Notes: a model not told the origin generated them from the letters alone. DNA of 13,115 nucleotides from Aeromicrobium sp. (GCA_023254755.1 JALRKU010000146.1:1-13115), one strand, 5' to 3'. Shown: positions 6,113 through 13,031, counted from the first letter of the stretch. Numbers and translations: made by a program.

Positions 6113-7102
6113 GTGAAACTTCGACGGCTCATCGCCCCCGCCCTGGCCGCCGTGCTGGCTCTCAGCGCCTGCGGCTCGTCCGACTCCGACGCCGCGTCCT
6201 CCGACTCCGGCTGGAGCTACACCTCCGGCAGCGGAGAGGTCGTCACGCTCGACAAGAAGCCAGAGCGCATCATCGCCAGCGCGGCCGAGGCCGCAGGCCT
6301 GCTGCAGTACGGCATCAAGCCCGTCGGCATCTACCTCGCCCAGGACCTCGAGCTCGAGCCCGGCCTGACCCAGGAGGCCGTGAAGGGCATCCCGATCGTC
6401 GGCAAGGAGTGGGGCAAGATCGACGCCGAGAAGGTCGCCGAGCTGAACCCCGACCTCATCGTCGCCGACTGGTGGCCGCCGCAGGAGGCGTACCAGGGCT
6501 TCGAGGAGGGCGCCGACGAGGCGTCGATCAAGGTCGGTGAGCGCTACCCCGTCATCGGCGCCAACCAGGAGGGCTCGCTGCTCGAGGTCGTCGAGTGGTA
6601 CGAGGGCTTCGCGAAGTCGCTCGGCGTCGACGTCGACGCCGAGAAGTACGCCGCCGGCAAGGAGCGCTTCGAGGACGCCAAGGACGCGTTCCAGAAGGCC
6701 GTCGAGGCCAAGCCGGGCCTGTCGGCGCTGGCCGTCGCGCCGGGCGCCGACCTGCTGTACGTCGCCGTCCCGAAGTACTCGACCTCGCTGACCGACTTCA
6801 AGACCTGGGGCCTCGACGTCATCGACCCCGACTCCCCCAAGGCCGACTTCCCCTACTGGGAGTACCTGAGCTGGGAGAAGGCCGACAAGTACCAGCCCGA
6901 CCTGCTGCTGGTCGACGACCGCGGGTACGAGTCGACGATCGACGTCGCCGAGAAGCAGCCGACCTGGAACGACATCAAGGCGGCCGAGGCGCGCGTCTAC
7001 ACCCCGTGGCCCGGCTTCTGGGTCCACACGTACGACGCCTACGCCGACCAGCTCGAGCAGCTGACGCAGGCCGTCGAGAAGGCCGACCCGGACCTGGCCT
7101 GA
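6113..7102 (+). CDS. Iron-siderophore ABC transporter substrate-binding lipoprotein (FecB/FhuD type)
   Basis: This 329-residue extracellular lipoprotein would capture a ferric siderophore and deliver it to the permeases. The N-terminus MKLRRLIAPALAAVLALSAC is a lipoprotein signal with lipobox L17-S-A-C20, followed by a Ser/Asp-rich linker. The rest looks like a class III (TroA/FhuD-like) binding protein: KKPERIIASAAEAAGLL (about 44-60), the DAEKVAELNPDLIVADWWPP segment (within about 103-122) and two lobes expected to be joined by a long helix. The GTG at 6113 is chosen because it gives the signal peptide directly and follows the iron box. The next gene starts 1 base after the stop. The ligand cannot be read from the sequence; a hydroxamate or mixed-type siderophore is possible, and the FecCD partners argue against a manganese or zinc system. 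Confidence 0.9.
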   Translation: MKLRRLIAPALAAVLALSACGSSDSDAASSDSGWSYTSGSGEVVTLDKKPERIIASAAEAAGLLQYGIKPVGIYLAQDLELEPGLTQEAVKGIPIVGKEWGKIDAEKVAELNPDLIVADWWPPQEAYQGFEEGADEASIKVGERYPVIGANQEGSLLEVVEWYEGFAKSLGVDVDAEKYAAGKERFEDAKDAFQKAVEAKPGLSALAVAPGADLLYVAVPKYSTSLTDFKTWGLDVIDPDSPKADFPYWEYLSWEKADKYQPDLLLVDDRGYESTIDVAEKQPTWNDIKAAEARVYTPWPGFWVHTYDAYADQLEQLTQAVEKADPDLA

Positions 7103-7103
7103 C

Positions 7104-8153
7104 GTGACGACCACGACCGCGAGCCTCCGACAGGCCGCCCCGACCCCGAGCCACCGCAACGGTGCGGCGCTCGGCATCGGCCTGGTGGTCCTGGTCGGTG
7201 TGCTCGCGGTCGTGTGCGTCATGAGCATCACCCTCGGCACCCGTGGCATCGGTCTCGGCGCGATCATCGACGCGTTCCGCGACCGCGACGACTCGGTCGA
7301 CGCCACCGTCATCCGCGACCTGCGCGTCCCCCGCACCCTCATCGGACTGGTGGCGGGTGCCGCGCTGGGCCTGTCCGGCGCGCTGCTGCAGGGCCTCACC
7401 CGCAACCCGCTCGCCGACCCGGGCATCCTCGGCATCAACACGGGCGCCTCGGCGTTCATCGTCACCAGCATCGCGCTGTTCGGGCTGCAGCAGATGACCA
7501 CCTACATCTGGTTCGCGTTCCTCGGTGCCGCCACGGCGATGGTCATCGTCTACGGCGTCGCGTCGTTCGGACGCGAGGGCGCCACCCCCGTCAAGCTCGC
7601 CCTGGCGGGCGCAGCGGTCAGCGCGGGCTTCTACGCGATCACCACCGGCGTGGTCGTGACCAACGTCGACGCCCTGAACCAGATGCGCTTCTGGCAGGTC
7701 GGCGCCCTCGCCGGACGGTACTGGCCCGAGCTCGAGCGCAGCGCGCCGTTCATGGTCGTCGGCATCCTCGTCGCGCTCACCCTCGGCCGGTCGTTGAACG
7801 GCCTGGCGCTCGGCAACGACATGGCCGTCGCTCTCGGCCAGAACGTCGCCCGCACCCGTGCGATCGTCGTCGTGAGCGTGGCCCTGCTCGCCGGCGCCGC
7901 CACCGCGGCGTGCGGACCGATCGTGTTCGTCGGTCTCGTGGTGCCACACGCCGCACGCGCGCTGTGCGGGCCGGACTACCGCTGGATCCTGCCGTACAGC
8001 CTGGTCCTGAGCCCGATCGTGCTCCTGACGGCCGACGTCATCGGCCGACTGGTGCTCAAGCCCGGCGAGCTCCAGGTGGGTGTCGTGCTCGGCGTGCTGG
8101 GCGCGCCGGCGTTCATCGCCCTGGTCCGCAAGCGATCGCTGGCGCAGCTGTGA
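7104..8153 (+). CDS. Iron-siderophore ABC transporter permease 1 (FecCD family)
   Basis: This is one of two membrane subunits that form the channel for siderophore import. It has 349 residues with about nine to ten hydrophobic segments, the first at about 21-45 after a short cytoplasmic tail. FecCD hallmarks are the LRVPRTLIGLVAGAALGLSG segment, the NPLADPGILGINTGAS motif (about residues 105-120) and, near the C-terminus, GPIVFVGLVVPHAAR (about 272-286), the loop that contacts the ATPase. GTG at 7104 begins 1 base after the binding-protein stop, and the stop overlaps the next GTG by 4 bases. No separate promoter is visible, so it belongs to the iron-box operon. Confidence 0.93.
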   Translation: MTTTTASLRQAAPTPSHRNGAALGIGLVVLVGVLAVVCVMSITLGTRGIGLGAIIDAFRDRDDSVDATVIRDLRVPRTLIGLVAGAALGLSGALLQGLTRNPLADPGILGINTGASAFIVTSIALFGLQQMTTYIWFAFLGAATAMVIVYGVASFGREGATPVKLALAGAAVSAGFYAITTGVVVTNVDALNQMRFWQVGALAGRYWPELERSAPFMVVGILVALTLGRSLNGLALGNDMAVALGQNVARTRAIVVVSVALLAGAATAACGPIVFVGLVVPHAARALCGPDYRWILPYSLVLSPIVLLTADVIGRLVLKPGELQVGVVLGVLGAPAFIALVRKRSLAQL

Positions 8154-9205
8154 GCGCCCCCGCGATCGTCGGCGTCGCCGCCGCTGTGGTCCCGTCCTCG
8201 GCTCGCCGCCACCGTCGCCGGCGCGAGCGCGCGGTGGTGGCGGTGCTGCTCGCCGTCGTGCTCGCGCTGTTCGTCCTCACCATGATGGTCGGCAGCTACC
8301 GACTCTCACCGCTGGCCGTCGTCGAGTCGCTCCTCGGCCTGTCCGACGACCCGTCGGTCGACTTCATCGTCCGCGACCTGCGCCTGCCGGTCGCGACGAC
8401 CGGCCTCGCGGTCGGCCTGGCGCTCGGCCTGTCGGGCATCGTGTTCCAAAAGCTGCTGGCCAACCCGCTCGCGTCGCCAGACTTCGTCGGCATCTCGCAG
8501 GGTGCGAGCGTGGCGGCCGTGTTGTCGATCGTGATCTTCCACCTCGGCGCCGTGGCGGTCGCGGGGGCGGCGCTGGCCGGTGCCCTCCTCGCCGGCCTGC
8601 TGATCTACCTGCTCGCGTGGAAGGGCGGCGTCACGGGCTACCGGTTCATCCTCGTCGGCATCGGCGTGAGCGAGTTCTGCATCGCGCTGATCGGCTACGT
8701 GCTGGCCAAGGCGCAGCTGTTCGACGCACGCGAGGCGATGGCCTGGCTGGTCGGATCGATCGGCCAGGCGGGTGCCCTGCAGCTGCGCATCCTGCTCGTC
8801 GCCCTCGTGGTGCTCCTTCCCGTTGCGCTGCTGCTCGGACGCTGGCTGGGTGCGCTCGAGCTCGGCGACGACGCGGCCCACGCCCTCGGCGTGCGGGTCG
8901 AGGTCGCGCGGGTCGTGCTGCTCGCGGTCGCGATCGTGCTGGTCGCGCTGGCGACCGCCGCCGCGGGTCCGGTGTCGTTCGTGGCGCTGGTGTCGGGTCC
9001 GATCGCGGTGCGCATCGTGCGCACCGGGGGTCCCGTGCTGCTACCGTCGGCCCTCGTCGGAGCCGCGCTGGTCCTGCTGGCCGACGTCGTGGCCGTCCAC
9101 CTGATGCCGGCAGCGCTGCCGACCGGTGTCGTCACGGGCGCCGTCGGCGCCCCGTACCTGATCTGGCTGCTGGCCACCGTCAACTCGGAAGGGCGCGGAG
9201 GATGA
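8150..9205 (+). CDS. Iron-siderophore ABC transporter permease 2 (FecCD family)
   Basis: This is the second channel subunit, 351 residues, expected to pair with permease 1. The start is the GTG at 8150 inside GTGA, overlapping the previous stop by 4 bases; the frame runs open further upstream only as a shadow of permease 1. A basic N-terminal tail (RRHRRRRERA) precedes the first membrane segment, a positive-inside signal. FecCD motifs are VRDLRLPVATTGLAVGLALG, NPLASPDFVGISQGAS and GPVSFVALVSGPIAVRIVR near the C-terminus. The last one has SGPIA where permease 1 has VPHAA, a difference often seen between the two members of heteromeric FecCD pairs. The stop overlaps the ATPase start (ATGA). Confidence 0.93.
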   Translation: MSAPAIVGVAAAVVPSSARRHRRRRERAVVAVLLAVVLALFVLTMMVGSYRLSPLAVVESLLGLSDDPSVDFIVRDLRLPVATTGLAVGLALGLSGIVFQKLLANPLASPDFVGISQGASVAAVLSIVIFHLGAVAVAGAALAGALLAGLLIYLLAWKGGVTGYRFILVGIGVSEFCIALIGYVLAKAQLFDAREAMAWLVGSIGQAGALQLRILLVALVVLLPVALLLGRWLGALELGDDAAHALGVRVEVARVVLLAVAIVLVALATAAAGPVSFVALVSGPIAVRIVRTGGPVLLPSALVGAALVLLADVVAVHLMPAALPTGVVTGAVGAPYLIWLLATVNSEGRGG

Positions 9206-9993
9206 CCCACCGCTTGAACGCGCAGGACGTCTCGTTCGGCTACGGCGGCGAGGACGTCGTGCGCCACCTCGACGTCGCGATCCCGACCGGCGAGATCACG
9301 GTGATCGTCGGTGCGAACGGCTGCGGCAAGTCCACCCTGCTGCGCGGTCTCGTGCGGCTGCTCAAGCCCACGACTGGTCAGGTCCTGCTCGACGGCGCGT
9401 CGATCCACGACCTGCGCAGCGTCGACGTGGCCAGGACGATCGGCCTGCTGCCGCAGTCGCCGGTCGCCCCGGACGGCATCTCGGTCGCCGACCTGGTGGG
9501 CCGCGGCCGCTACCCTCACCAGGGCTGGTTCCGGCAGTGGACCGCCGAGGACGACCGCGCGGTCGCGTCGGCGCTCGCCGCGACCGGCACGACCGAGCTC
9601 GCCGACCGCACGCTGGCCGAGCTCTCCGGCGGTCAGCGCCAGCGCGTGTGGGTCGCGATGACGCTGGCACAGGAGACCGACCTGCTCCTGCTCGACGAGC
9701 CCACCACGTTCCTCGACATCCACCACCAGGTGGACCTGCTCGACCTGTTGACCGACCTCAACCGCGACGCCGGCCGCACCATCGTCATGGTGCTGCACGA
9801 CCTCAACCTCGCGTGCCGGTACGCCGACCACCTCATCGCGATGAAGCAGGGACGGATCGCCGCCGAGGGCGCGCCGAGCGCCGTCGTCACGCCCGAGCTC
9901 GTGACCGAGGTGTTCGGCCTCGACGCCCAGGTCGTGCCCGACCCGGTCAGCGGCACGCCGATGGTGGTCCCGCGAGGTCGCCACCACCGTTGA
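9202..9993 (+). CDS. Iron-siderophore ABC transporter ATP-binding protein (FepC/FecE type)
   Basis: This 263-residue cytoplasmic ATPase powers siderophore import. All nucleotide-binding elements are intact: Walker A GANGCGKST (37-45), Q-loop Q85, signature LSGGQRQRV (141-149), Walker B LLLLDEPT (161-168) followed by the D-loop FLDIHHQ, and switch H199 in VLHD. The GRYPHQGWF segment after the Q-loop is typical of ferric-siderophore ATPases. The ATG at 9202 sits in an ATGA overlap with the permease stop. GGAGG lies directly against the ATG, too close to act normally, so translation probably depends on coupling. The gene ends 3 bases from the stop of the converging P450 gene, leaving no room for a terminator between them. 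Confidence 0.95.
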   Translation: MTHRLNAQDVSFGYGGEDVVRHLDVAIPTGEITVIVGANGCGKSTLLRGLVRLLKPTTGQVLLDGASIHDLRSVDVARTIGLLPQSPVAPDGISVADLVGRGRYPHQGWFRQWTAEDDRAVASALAATGTTELADRTLAELSGGQRQRVWVAMTLAQETDLLLLDEPTTFLDIHHQVDLLDLLTDLNRDAGRTIVMVLHDLNLACRYADHLIAMKQGRIAAEGAPSAVVTPELVTEVFGLDAQVVPDPVSGTPMVVPRGRHHR

Positions 9994-9996
9994 GGT

Positions 9997-11331
9997 TCAG
10001 AGCCGGCGCAGGTCGACCGGCTGGCCGTCGTTCGGGAACGGCAGCGAGTGGTAGTTCATCGGCACCCGGTAGTCCGGGTCGACCGTCCAGCTGAACCGCC
10101 GCAGCAGGTGGTGCAGCACGCTCTTGACCTCGCCACCGGCGAAGAACAGGCCGAGGCACTTGTGCACCCCGCCGCCGAACGGCTCCCAGGCGTAGCGGTG
10201 GACCTTGTCCTCCGCCCGCTCCGGGGAGAACCGCTCGGGGTCGAAGCGGGTGGGGTCGGGCCACAGCTCGGGCTGGTAGTGGCTGAAGTGCGGCGCGACG
10301 ACGGCGAAGTGGTCGGCCGGGATCGTCACGCCGCACACCGTCGTCTCCTTGACCGTCTTGCGGGCGAGCACCGGCACCGGCGCGACGAGGCGCAGGCACT
10401 CCTTCATGACCAGGTCGAACGAGTCCAGGGCGTCGAGATCGGCCAGGCTCGGGTCGTCGCCGAGGTGCGCCGACTCGGCCCGGAGCCGCTCCTGCCACTC
10501 GGGGTGCTGACCCAGGTACTGCAGCATCGTCGACAGCGTGATGGTCGAGGTGTCGTGCGCCGCCATCATCAGGAAGATCATGTGGTTGACGACGTCGTCG
10601 TCGCTGAAGCGCTCGCCCTCCTCGGACTCGATGTGGCACAGGATCGAGAACAGGTCCTCGCTCTCGGTCGCGCGCCGCGACGGCAGGTAGCCGCGCAGGA
10701 AGTCGTCGAGCACGCGCCGGCCCCGTGCGCCGCGGTGCCAGCGGGTGCCGGGCACCGGACGGCGCACGAGCCCCGTCGCCGCCTGGAGGCAGTCGATGAA
10801 CGCCCGGTTGATGCGCTCCATCTCGGCGGGAGGCGTGTGCTCCGCGCCGCCCATGAACACCTGGGCCGCGACGTCGAGGGTCAGCTGCTTCAGCGCCGGG
10901 TAGGCACGGAAGCCGTCGCGCGGCTCCCAGCGGTCCAGCGCGGCGTGGATCGTCGGCTGCATCGCGGCCGTGTAGCCCTCGAGACGATCGCGGGTGAACG
11001 CCTGCTGCATGATCCGGCGGTGCATCAGGTGCTCGGCGAAGTCCAGGAACATCAGTCCACGACCGAAGAACGGCCCGGCCGCCTCGATCCAGCCGGGTCC
11101 ACTGGCGAACGCCTTGTCGCGGTTCACCAGCGCCGCCTCGCACGCGTCGGGCCCGAGCAGCACGGCCCAGGGCCTGCCGAGGAAGCTGATCCGCGACACC
11201 GCGCCGTAGGCGTCCCACTGGCGCTGGAACAGCGCGAGCGGATCGCGGACGTACGCGAGCGTCGAGCCGACGACGGGCAGCCCCCTGCCACCGTCGAGGG
11301 CTCGGCCGGATGTGTCCTGCGTCACGGTCAT
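9997..11331 (-). CDS. Cytochrome P450
   Basis: This haem-thiolate monooxygenase of 444 residues would need a ferredoxin and reductase encoded elsewhere. Numbered from the ATG at 11331, it shows the proline-rich hinge GRGLPVVGS near the N-terminus, the I-helix oxygen-activation motif AAHDTST (257-263), ExxR as ECLR (E311, R314), the FDPERF segment (363-368) and the haem-binding loop FGGGVHKCLG with Cys392. The usual Gly of the I-helix (A/G-G-x-D/E-T) is Ala here. There is no membrane anchor, so it is soluble. In-frame starts also exist at 11343 (ATG) and 11355 (GTG). I chose 11331 because a weak GGGA lies upstream at usable distance, but the choice is uncertain. It is divergent from a TetR gene, an arrangement I recall for mycobacterial CYP136 and its neighbour, which suggests local repression by that regulator. 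The substrate cannot be inferred. Confidence 0.93.
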   Translation of the reverse strand: MTVTQDTSGRALDGGRGLPVVGSTLAYVRDPLALFQRQWDAYGAVSRISFLGRPWAVLLGPDACEAALVNRDKAFASGPGWIEAAGPFFGRGLMFLDFAEHLMHRRIMQQAFTRDRLEGYTAAMQPTIHAALDRWEPRDGFRAYPALKQLTLDVAAQVFMGGAEHTPPAEMERINRAFIDCLQAATGLVRRPVPGTRWHRGARGRRVLDDFLRGYLPSRRATESEDLFSILCHIESEEGERFSDDDVVNHMIFLMMAAHDTSTITLSTMLQYLGQHPEWQERLRAESAHLGDDPSLADLDALDSFDLVMKECLRLVAPVPVLARKTVKETTVCGVTIPADHFAVVAPHFSHYQPELWPDPTRFDPERFSPERAEDKVHRYAWEPFGGGVHKCLGLFFAGGEVKSVLHHLLRRFSWTVDPDYRVPMNYHSLPFPNDGQPVDLRRL

Positions 11332-11395
11332 GTCGTCGATCATCCCTGATGACACGCCTGCGTGCCAGATGTGATCGGACAGGAGTTGCTGTCAC

Positions 11396-11407
11396 CATGT
11401 GCACATG
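11396..11407. promoter_or_regulatory. 12-base palindrome in the P450-tetR divergent promoter region
   Basis: CATGTGCACATG is a perfect palindrome covering the probable start codon of the TetR gene (ATG at 11405). A second small inverted repeat, CACGC-CT-GCGTG, lies at 11353-11364 nearer the P450 start. Either could be an operator for the adjacent regulator. CACCAT (11393-11398) followed by six bases and ATG loosely fits a leaderless -10 element (CANNNT). The palindromes are seen directly; function is inferred. Confidence 0.4.
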
Positions 11408-12016
11408 ACGATGGCGCGGGCGCGGACCTACCGAGGGATCTCGGCCGACGACCGTCGCTCGCTGCGCCGTCGACAGCTCGTCGACGCCGCGCTCGAGCTG
11501 TGGGGAGCGGGCGACGGCACCCGGGTCACCATGACCGCGATCTGCCAGACCGCCCACCTCACCGAGCGCTACTTCTACGAGTCGTTCCCGCAGCTCGACC
11601 ACGCGCTCGTCGCGGTCGTCGACGAGATCGGCGACCGGATCCAGCGCGCCACGGTCGTCGCGCTGGCCGGGGCCGGAGCCGACCCGCTCGACCGGGCCAC
11701 CGCGGTCGTCGACGCGTTCGTCCGCACGGTCCTCGACGATCCGCGACTGGGCCGGATCGTGCTGCTGGAGGCGGCCGGTCTCGAGGCCACCCGCCCCCGT
11801 CGCGAGCTCGTGCTGCGGCGGCTCGCCCGGCTGACGGCCCGGGAGGCGCGCCGCCTGCACGGACCGGCCACGTGGAGCGAGGCCGACGGACCGCTGCTGG
11901 CCACGATGTTCGTCGGTGGCGTGGTCCAGGTGCTCGTCGCCGCGCTGGAGCCCGACGGACCGACCGCCGACGAGGTCGTCGCCGTCGCGGCGCGTGCCTT
12001 CCGCGCGATCTCGTAG
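11405..12016 (+). CDS. TetR-family transcriptional regulator
   Basis: This 203-residue one-component repressor would bind DNA through its N-terminus and a ligand through the variable C-terminal domain. Residues about 14-65 form the TetR DNA-binding fold: SLRRRQLVDAALELWGAGD, then VTMTAICQTAHLTERYFYESF, with the recognition helix around TERYFYESF. The remainder is helical with no recognisable ligand signature. An in-frame GTG at 11399 is also possible; ATG 11405 is preferred because it leaves the six-base leaderless spacing and neither start has a Shine-Dalgarno site. It is divergent from the P450 gene across about 73 bases, so the P450 is the likely target along with its own promoter. It probably ends its transcription unit before the DUF2470 gene, which has its own promoter signature 35 bases on. 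Confidence 0.88.
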   Translation: MTMARARTYRGISADDRRSLRRRQLVDAALELWGAGDGTRVTMTAICQTAHLTERYFYESFPQLDHALVAVVDEIGDRIQRATVVALAGAGADPLDRATAVVDAFVRTVLDDPRLGRIVLLEAAGLEATRPRRELVLRRLARLTAREARRLHGPATWSEADGPLLATMFVGGVVQVLVAALEPDGPTADEVVAVAARAFRAIS

Positions 12017-12050
12017 CGGATCGGCGGTCGCGGATCGCTACCGTCGGGCC
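12013..12050 (+). promoter_or_regulatory. Leaderless-type promoter for the DUF2470 gene with repeats
   Basis: TACCGT (12039-12044) stands exactly six bases before the ATG at 12051, a TANNNT-N6-ATG leaderless signature. Just upstream, GCGGATCG occurs twice as a direct repeat 14 bases apart (12016-12023 and 12030-12037), flanked by GTAGCG (12013-12018) and CGCTAC (12036-12041), which are inverted. The repeats lie where a regulator could act, but none is identified. Confidence 0.5.
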
Positions 12051-12341
12051 ATGACGACCCCGGAGCCCACCCGCTTCCCCGACGACGTGGTGCAGGCGGT
12101 GCTCGCCCACATGAACGACGACCACGCCGCCGACAGCCTCGTGATCGTCCGGGCGAACGGCGCCCCCGACGCGATCGCCGCCACCATGACGGATCTCGAC
12201 ACCACCGCAGGCACCTGGAGCGTCGTCACGGCCGAAGGTCGTCGCGAGCTCGTCGTCGCATGGCTCGGCCCGGTCGCCGACCGGTCCGACCTGCGCCGCG
12301 CGGTCGTGGAGCTGCACACCGCGGCGCTCGGCGACGCCTGA
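12051..12341 (+). CDS. DUF2470 domain protein (HugZ/HutZ C-terminal-like, possible haem/iron role)
   Basis: This is a small 96-residue protein made of a single DUF2470 domain. The family signature HMNDDHAADS is clear at residues 20-29, with H20, D23, D24 and H25. In larger relatives this domain forms the C-terminus of HugZ/HutZ-type haem-utilisation proteins; here the N-terminal flavin-reductase-like split-barrel domain is absent, as in many actinobacterial stand-alone members. The start at 12051 is chosen for the TANNNT-N6-ATG signature and because translation from it begins just before the domain; longer upstream frames are shadows of the TetR gene. Nearness to a siderophore importer fits an iron or haem theme, but function is not established for the stand-alone form. 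Confidence 0.85.
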   Translation: MTTPEPTRFPDDVVQAVLAHMNDDHAADSLVIVRANGAPDAIAATMTDLDTTAGTWSVVTAEGRRELVVAWLGPVADRSDLRRAVVELHTAALGDA

Positions 12342-12392
12342 TCGCCTCGGCCCGGTCCTGGCGAGGAGGGCCGTGAAGTGGGACGGGCGCGT

Positions 12393-12404
12393 CATCCTGG
12401 GAGC
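12393..12404 (+). promoter_or_regulatory. Possible leaderless -10 element for the OsmC-like gene
   Basis: CATCCT (12393-12398) followed by six bases and ATG at 12405 loosely fits the leaderless pattern (CANNNT rather than TANNNT). GGGAG lies only one base from the ATG, too close to serve as a Shine-Dalgarno site. It is weaker than the equivalents before hsdR and the DUF2470 gene. Confidence 0.35.
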
Positions 12405-12827
12405 ATGAGCGACTCCCTGCGCACCGCGGACCTCGTCCGCACCGGACCCTCGGCGTATCGCGCGACCAACGTCCGCGGCGCCACCCTCGACCTCGGCGAC
12501 GGGTCGACCCCCGACTTCACCCCCATCGAGCTGCTGCTCGTCGCGCTCGCCGGGTGCACCGCGGTCACGGCCGACCCGATCGTGTCGCGGCGCGCCGAGC
12601 CCGCCACGTTCGACGTGCACGCGCGAGCCGACAAGGTCCGCGACGAGCACGGCAACCACCTGGTCGACGTGCGGCTCACGTTCGACGTCGCGTTCAGCGG
12701 CGACGGCGCAGAGGCCGCTCGCGCCGCCCTCGACGACGCCCTGCGTCTCGCCGAGGAGCGCCTGTGCACCGTCAGCCGCACGGTCGCGCTCGGCACCCCG
12801 ACCCGCGTCGAGGTCCGCGACGTCTGA
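12405..12827 (+). CDS. OsmC/Ohr-family protein (thiol-dependent peroxidase-like)
   Basis: This 140-residue cytoplasmic protein belongs to the OsmC/Ohr superfamily, whose members reduce organic hydroperoxides with a pair of cysteines. The domain order fits: an N-terminal strand region, FTPIELLLVALAGCTAVTA with the first cysteine C51 on the central helix, and AEERLCTVSRTV with the second cysteine C121. Both redox cysteines are present, so it is probably active. The stand-alone proteins of this YhfA-like group are less well studied than Ohr. The ATG at 12405 is chosen over an upstream GTG at 12378 because the protein then starts at the conserved N-terminus and the leaderless spacing is right. 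It lies 63 bases after the DUF2470 stop and converges on a minus-strand gene whose stop is 16 bases away. Confidence 0.88.
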   Translation: MSDSLRTADLVRTGPSAYRATNVRGATLDLGDGSTPDFTPIELLLVALAGCTAVTADPIVSRRAEPATFDVHARADKVRDEHGNHLVDVRLTFDVAFSGDGAEAARAALDDALRLAEERLCTVSRTVALGTPTRVEVRDV

Positions 12828-12843
12828 TTCGGCGACGGGGACG

Positions 12844-12918
12844 TCAGGCGACGTGGTGGACCGCGACGTCCTCGTACGCGAAGCGGTTCGGGAACCGGTG
12901 CGGGACGCTCGGCGTGCC
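12844..12918 (-). CDS. C-terminal end of an unidentified actinobacterial protein, cut off at the sequence junction
   Basis: A minus-strand frame ends with TGA at 12846-12844 and reads back through GTPSVPHRFPNRFAYEDVA and VHHVA before it reaches the junction. Codon use (GTC, CAC, GCG, CGC) and composition (41 of 60 bases G or C at 12841-12900) match the rest of the window, and the stop lies 16 bases from the converging OsmC stop, an ordinary tail-to-tail arrangement. I do not recognise the family from about 24 residues. Upstream of about 12918 the frame runs into foreign-looking DNA, so the gene is broken here by the join, not by a mutation. Confidence 0.5.
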   Translation of the reverse strand, partial: GTPSVPHRFPNRFAYEDVAVHHVA

Positions 12919-12925
12919 CGTGCAT
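12911..12925. other. Probable chimeric junction between actinobacterial and betaproteobacterial DNA
   Basis: On the left the minus-strand frame is actinobacterial; on the right the plus-strand frame is the end of PurA. GGCGTGCCCGTG (12911-12922) makes sense in both readings, so the join lies in or next to a short shared stretch. Composition changes from about 68% to about 47% G+C over this point by hand count. No transposase, integrase, tRNA or direct repeat is seen. Assembly error or library chimera is the simplest reading. Confidence 0.65.
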
Positions 12926-12991
12926 ATGGTTTCAACCAGTCCTGATCGTGACCACACGATTTTGCTGCACAACCCATTTGCTGCTGCTTAA
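12911..12991 (+). CDS. purA: 3' fragment of adenylosuccinate synthetase, betaproteobacterial type (5' lost at junction)
   Basis: Read in frame, this stretch gives GVPVHMVSTSPDRDHTIL followed by LHNPFAAA and TAA (12989-12991). That is the usual PurA C-terminus (GVPI-x-x-(V/I)STGPDR...-PF). PurA joins IMP and aspartate to make adenylosuccinate in AMP synthesis. The preceding in-frame residues are not PurA-like and belong to the actinobacterial side. Composition falls to 28 of 60 bases G or C at 12961-13020. The next gene being a phosphoribosyltransferase fits the purA neighbourhood of Comamonadaceae. Confidence 0.7.
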   Translation, partial: GVPVHMVSTSPDRDHTILLHNPFAAA

Positions 12992-13031
12992 TAATCCGAA
13001 CTTACGCCACACGCCTGATAACCCAACCACC

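Noticed and set aside
2866..6132. A 1088-codon open frame on the minus strand opposite hsdR
   Set aside because: It mirrors the GC-rich third positions of hsdR, is low-complexity (Val, Glu, Arg, Leu rich) and shows no domain. HsdR on the plus strand has all helicase and nuclease motifs.
6098..7501. Long minus-strand open frame opposite the binding-protein and permease genes
   Set aside because: It is an antisense shadow with repetitive composition and no recognisable domain. The plus-strand genes have a lipobox and FecCD motifs.
9947..11860. Long minus-strand frame overlapping the P450 in another register
   Set aside because: It is a shadow of the P450 and TetR coding sequences, rich in Arg/Ala/Pro, without motifs. 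The P450 frame has the haem loop and ExxR.
12905..12991. Genuine horizontal transfer of purA into an actinobacterium
   Set aside because: Only the last ~27 codons of PurA are present, the neighbouring gene is cut at the same point, and there is no mobile-element signature. A chimeric assembly explains this more simply.
12554..12991. A 145-codon plus-strand frame running from inside the OsmC gene to the purA stop
   Set aside because: Its first part is the OsmC gene read in the wrong frame. Only its final ~27 codons, after the junction, are real coding sequence.
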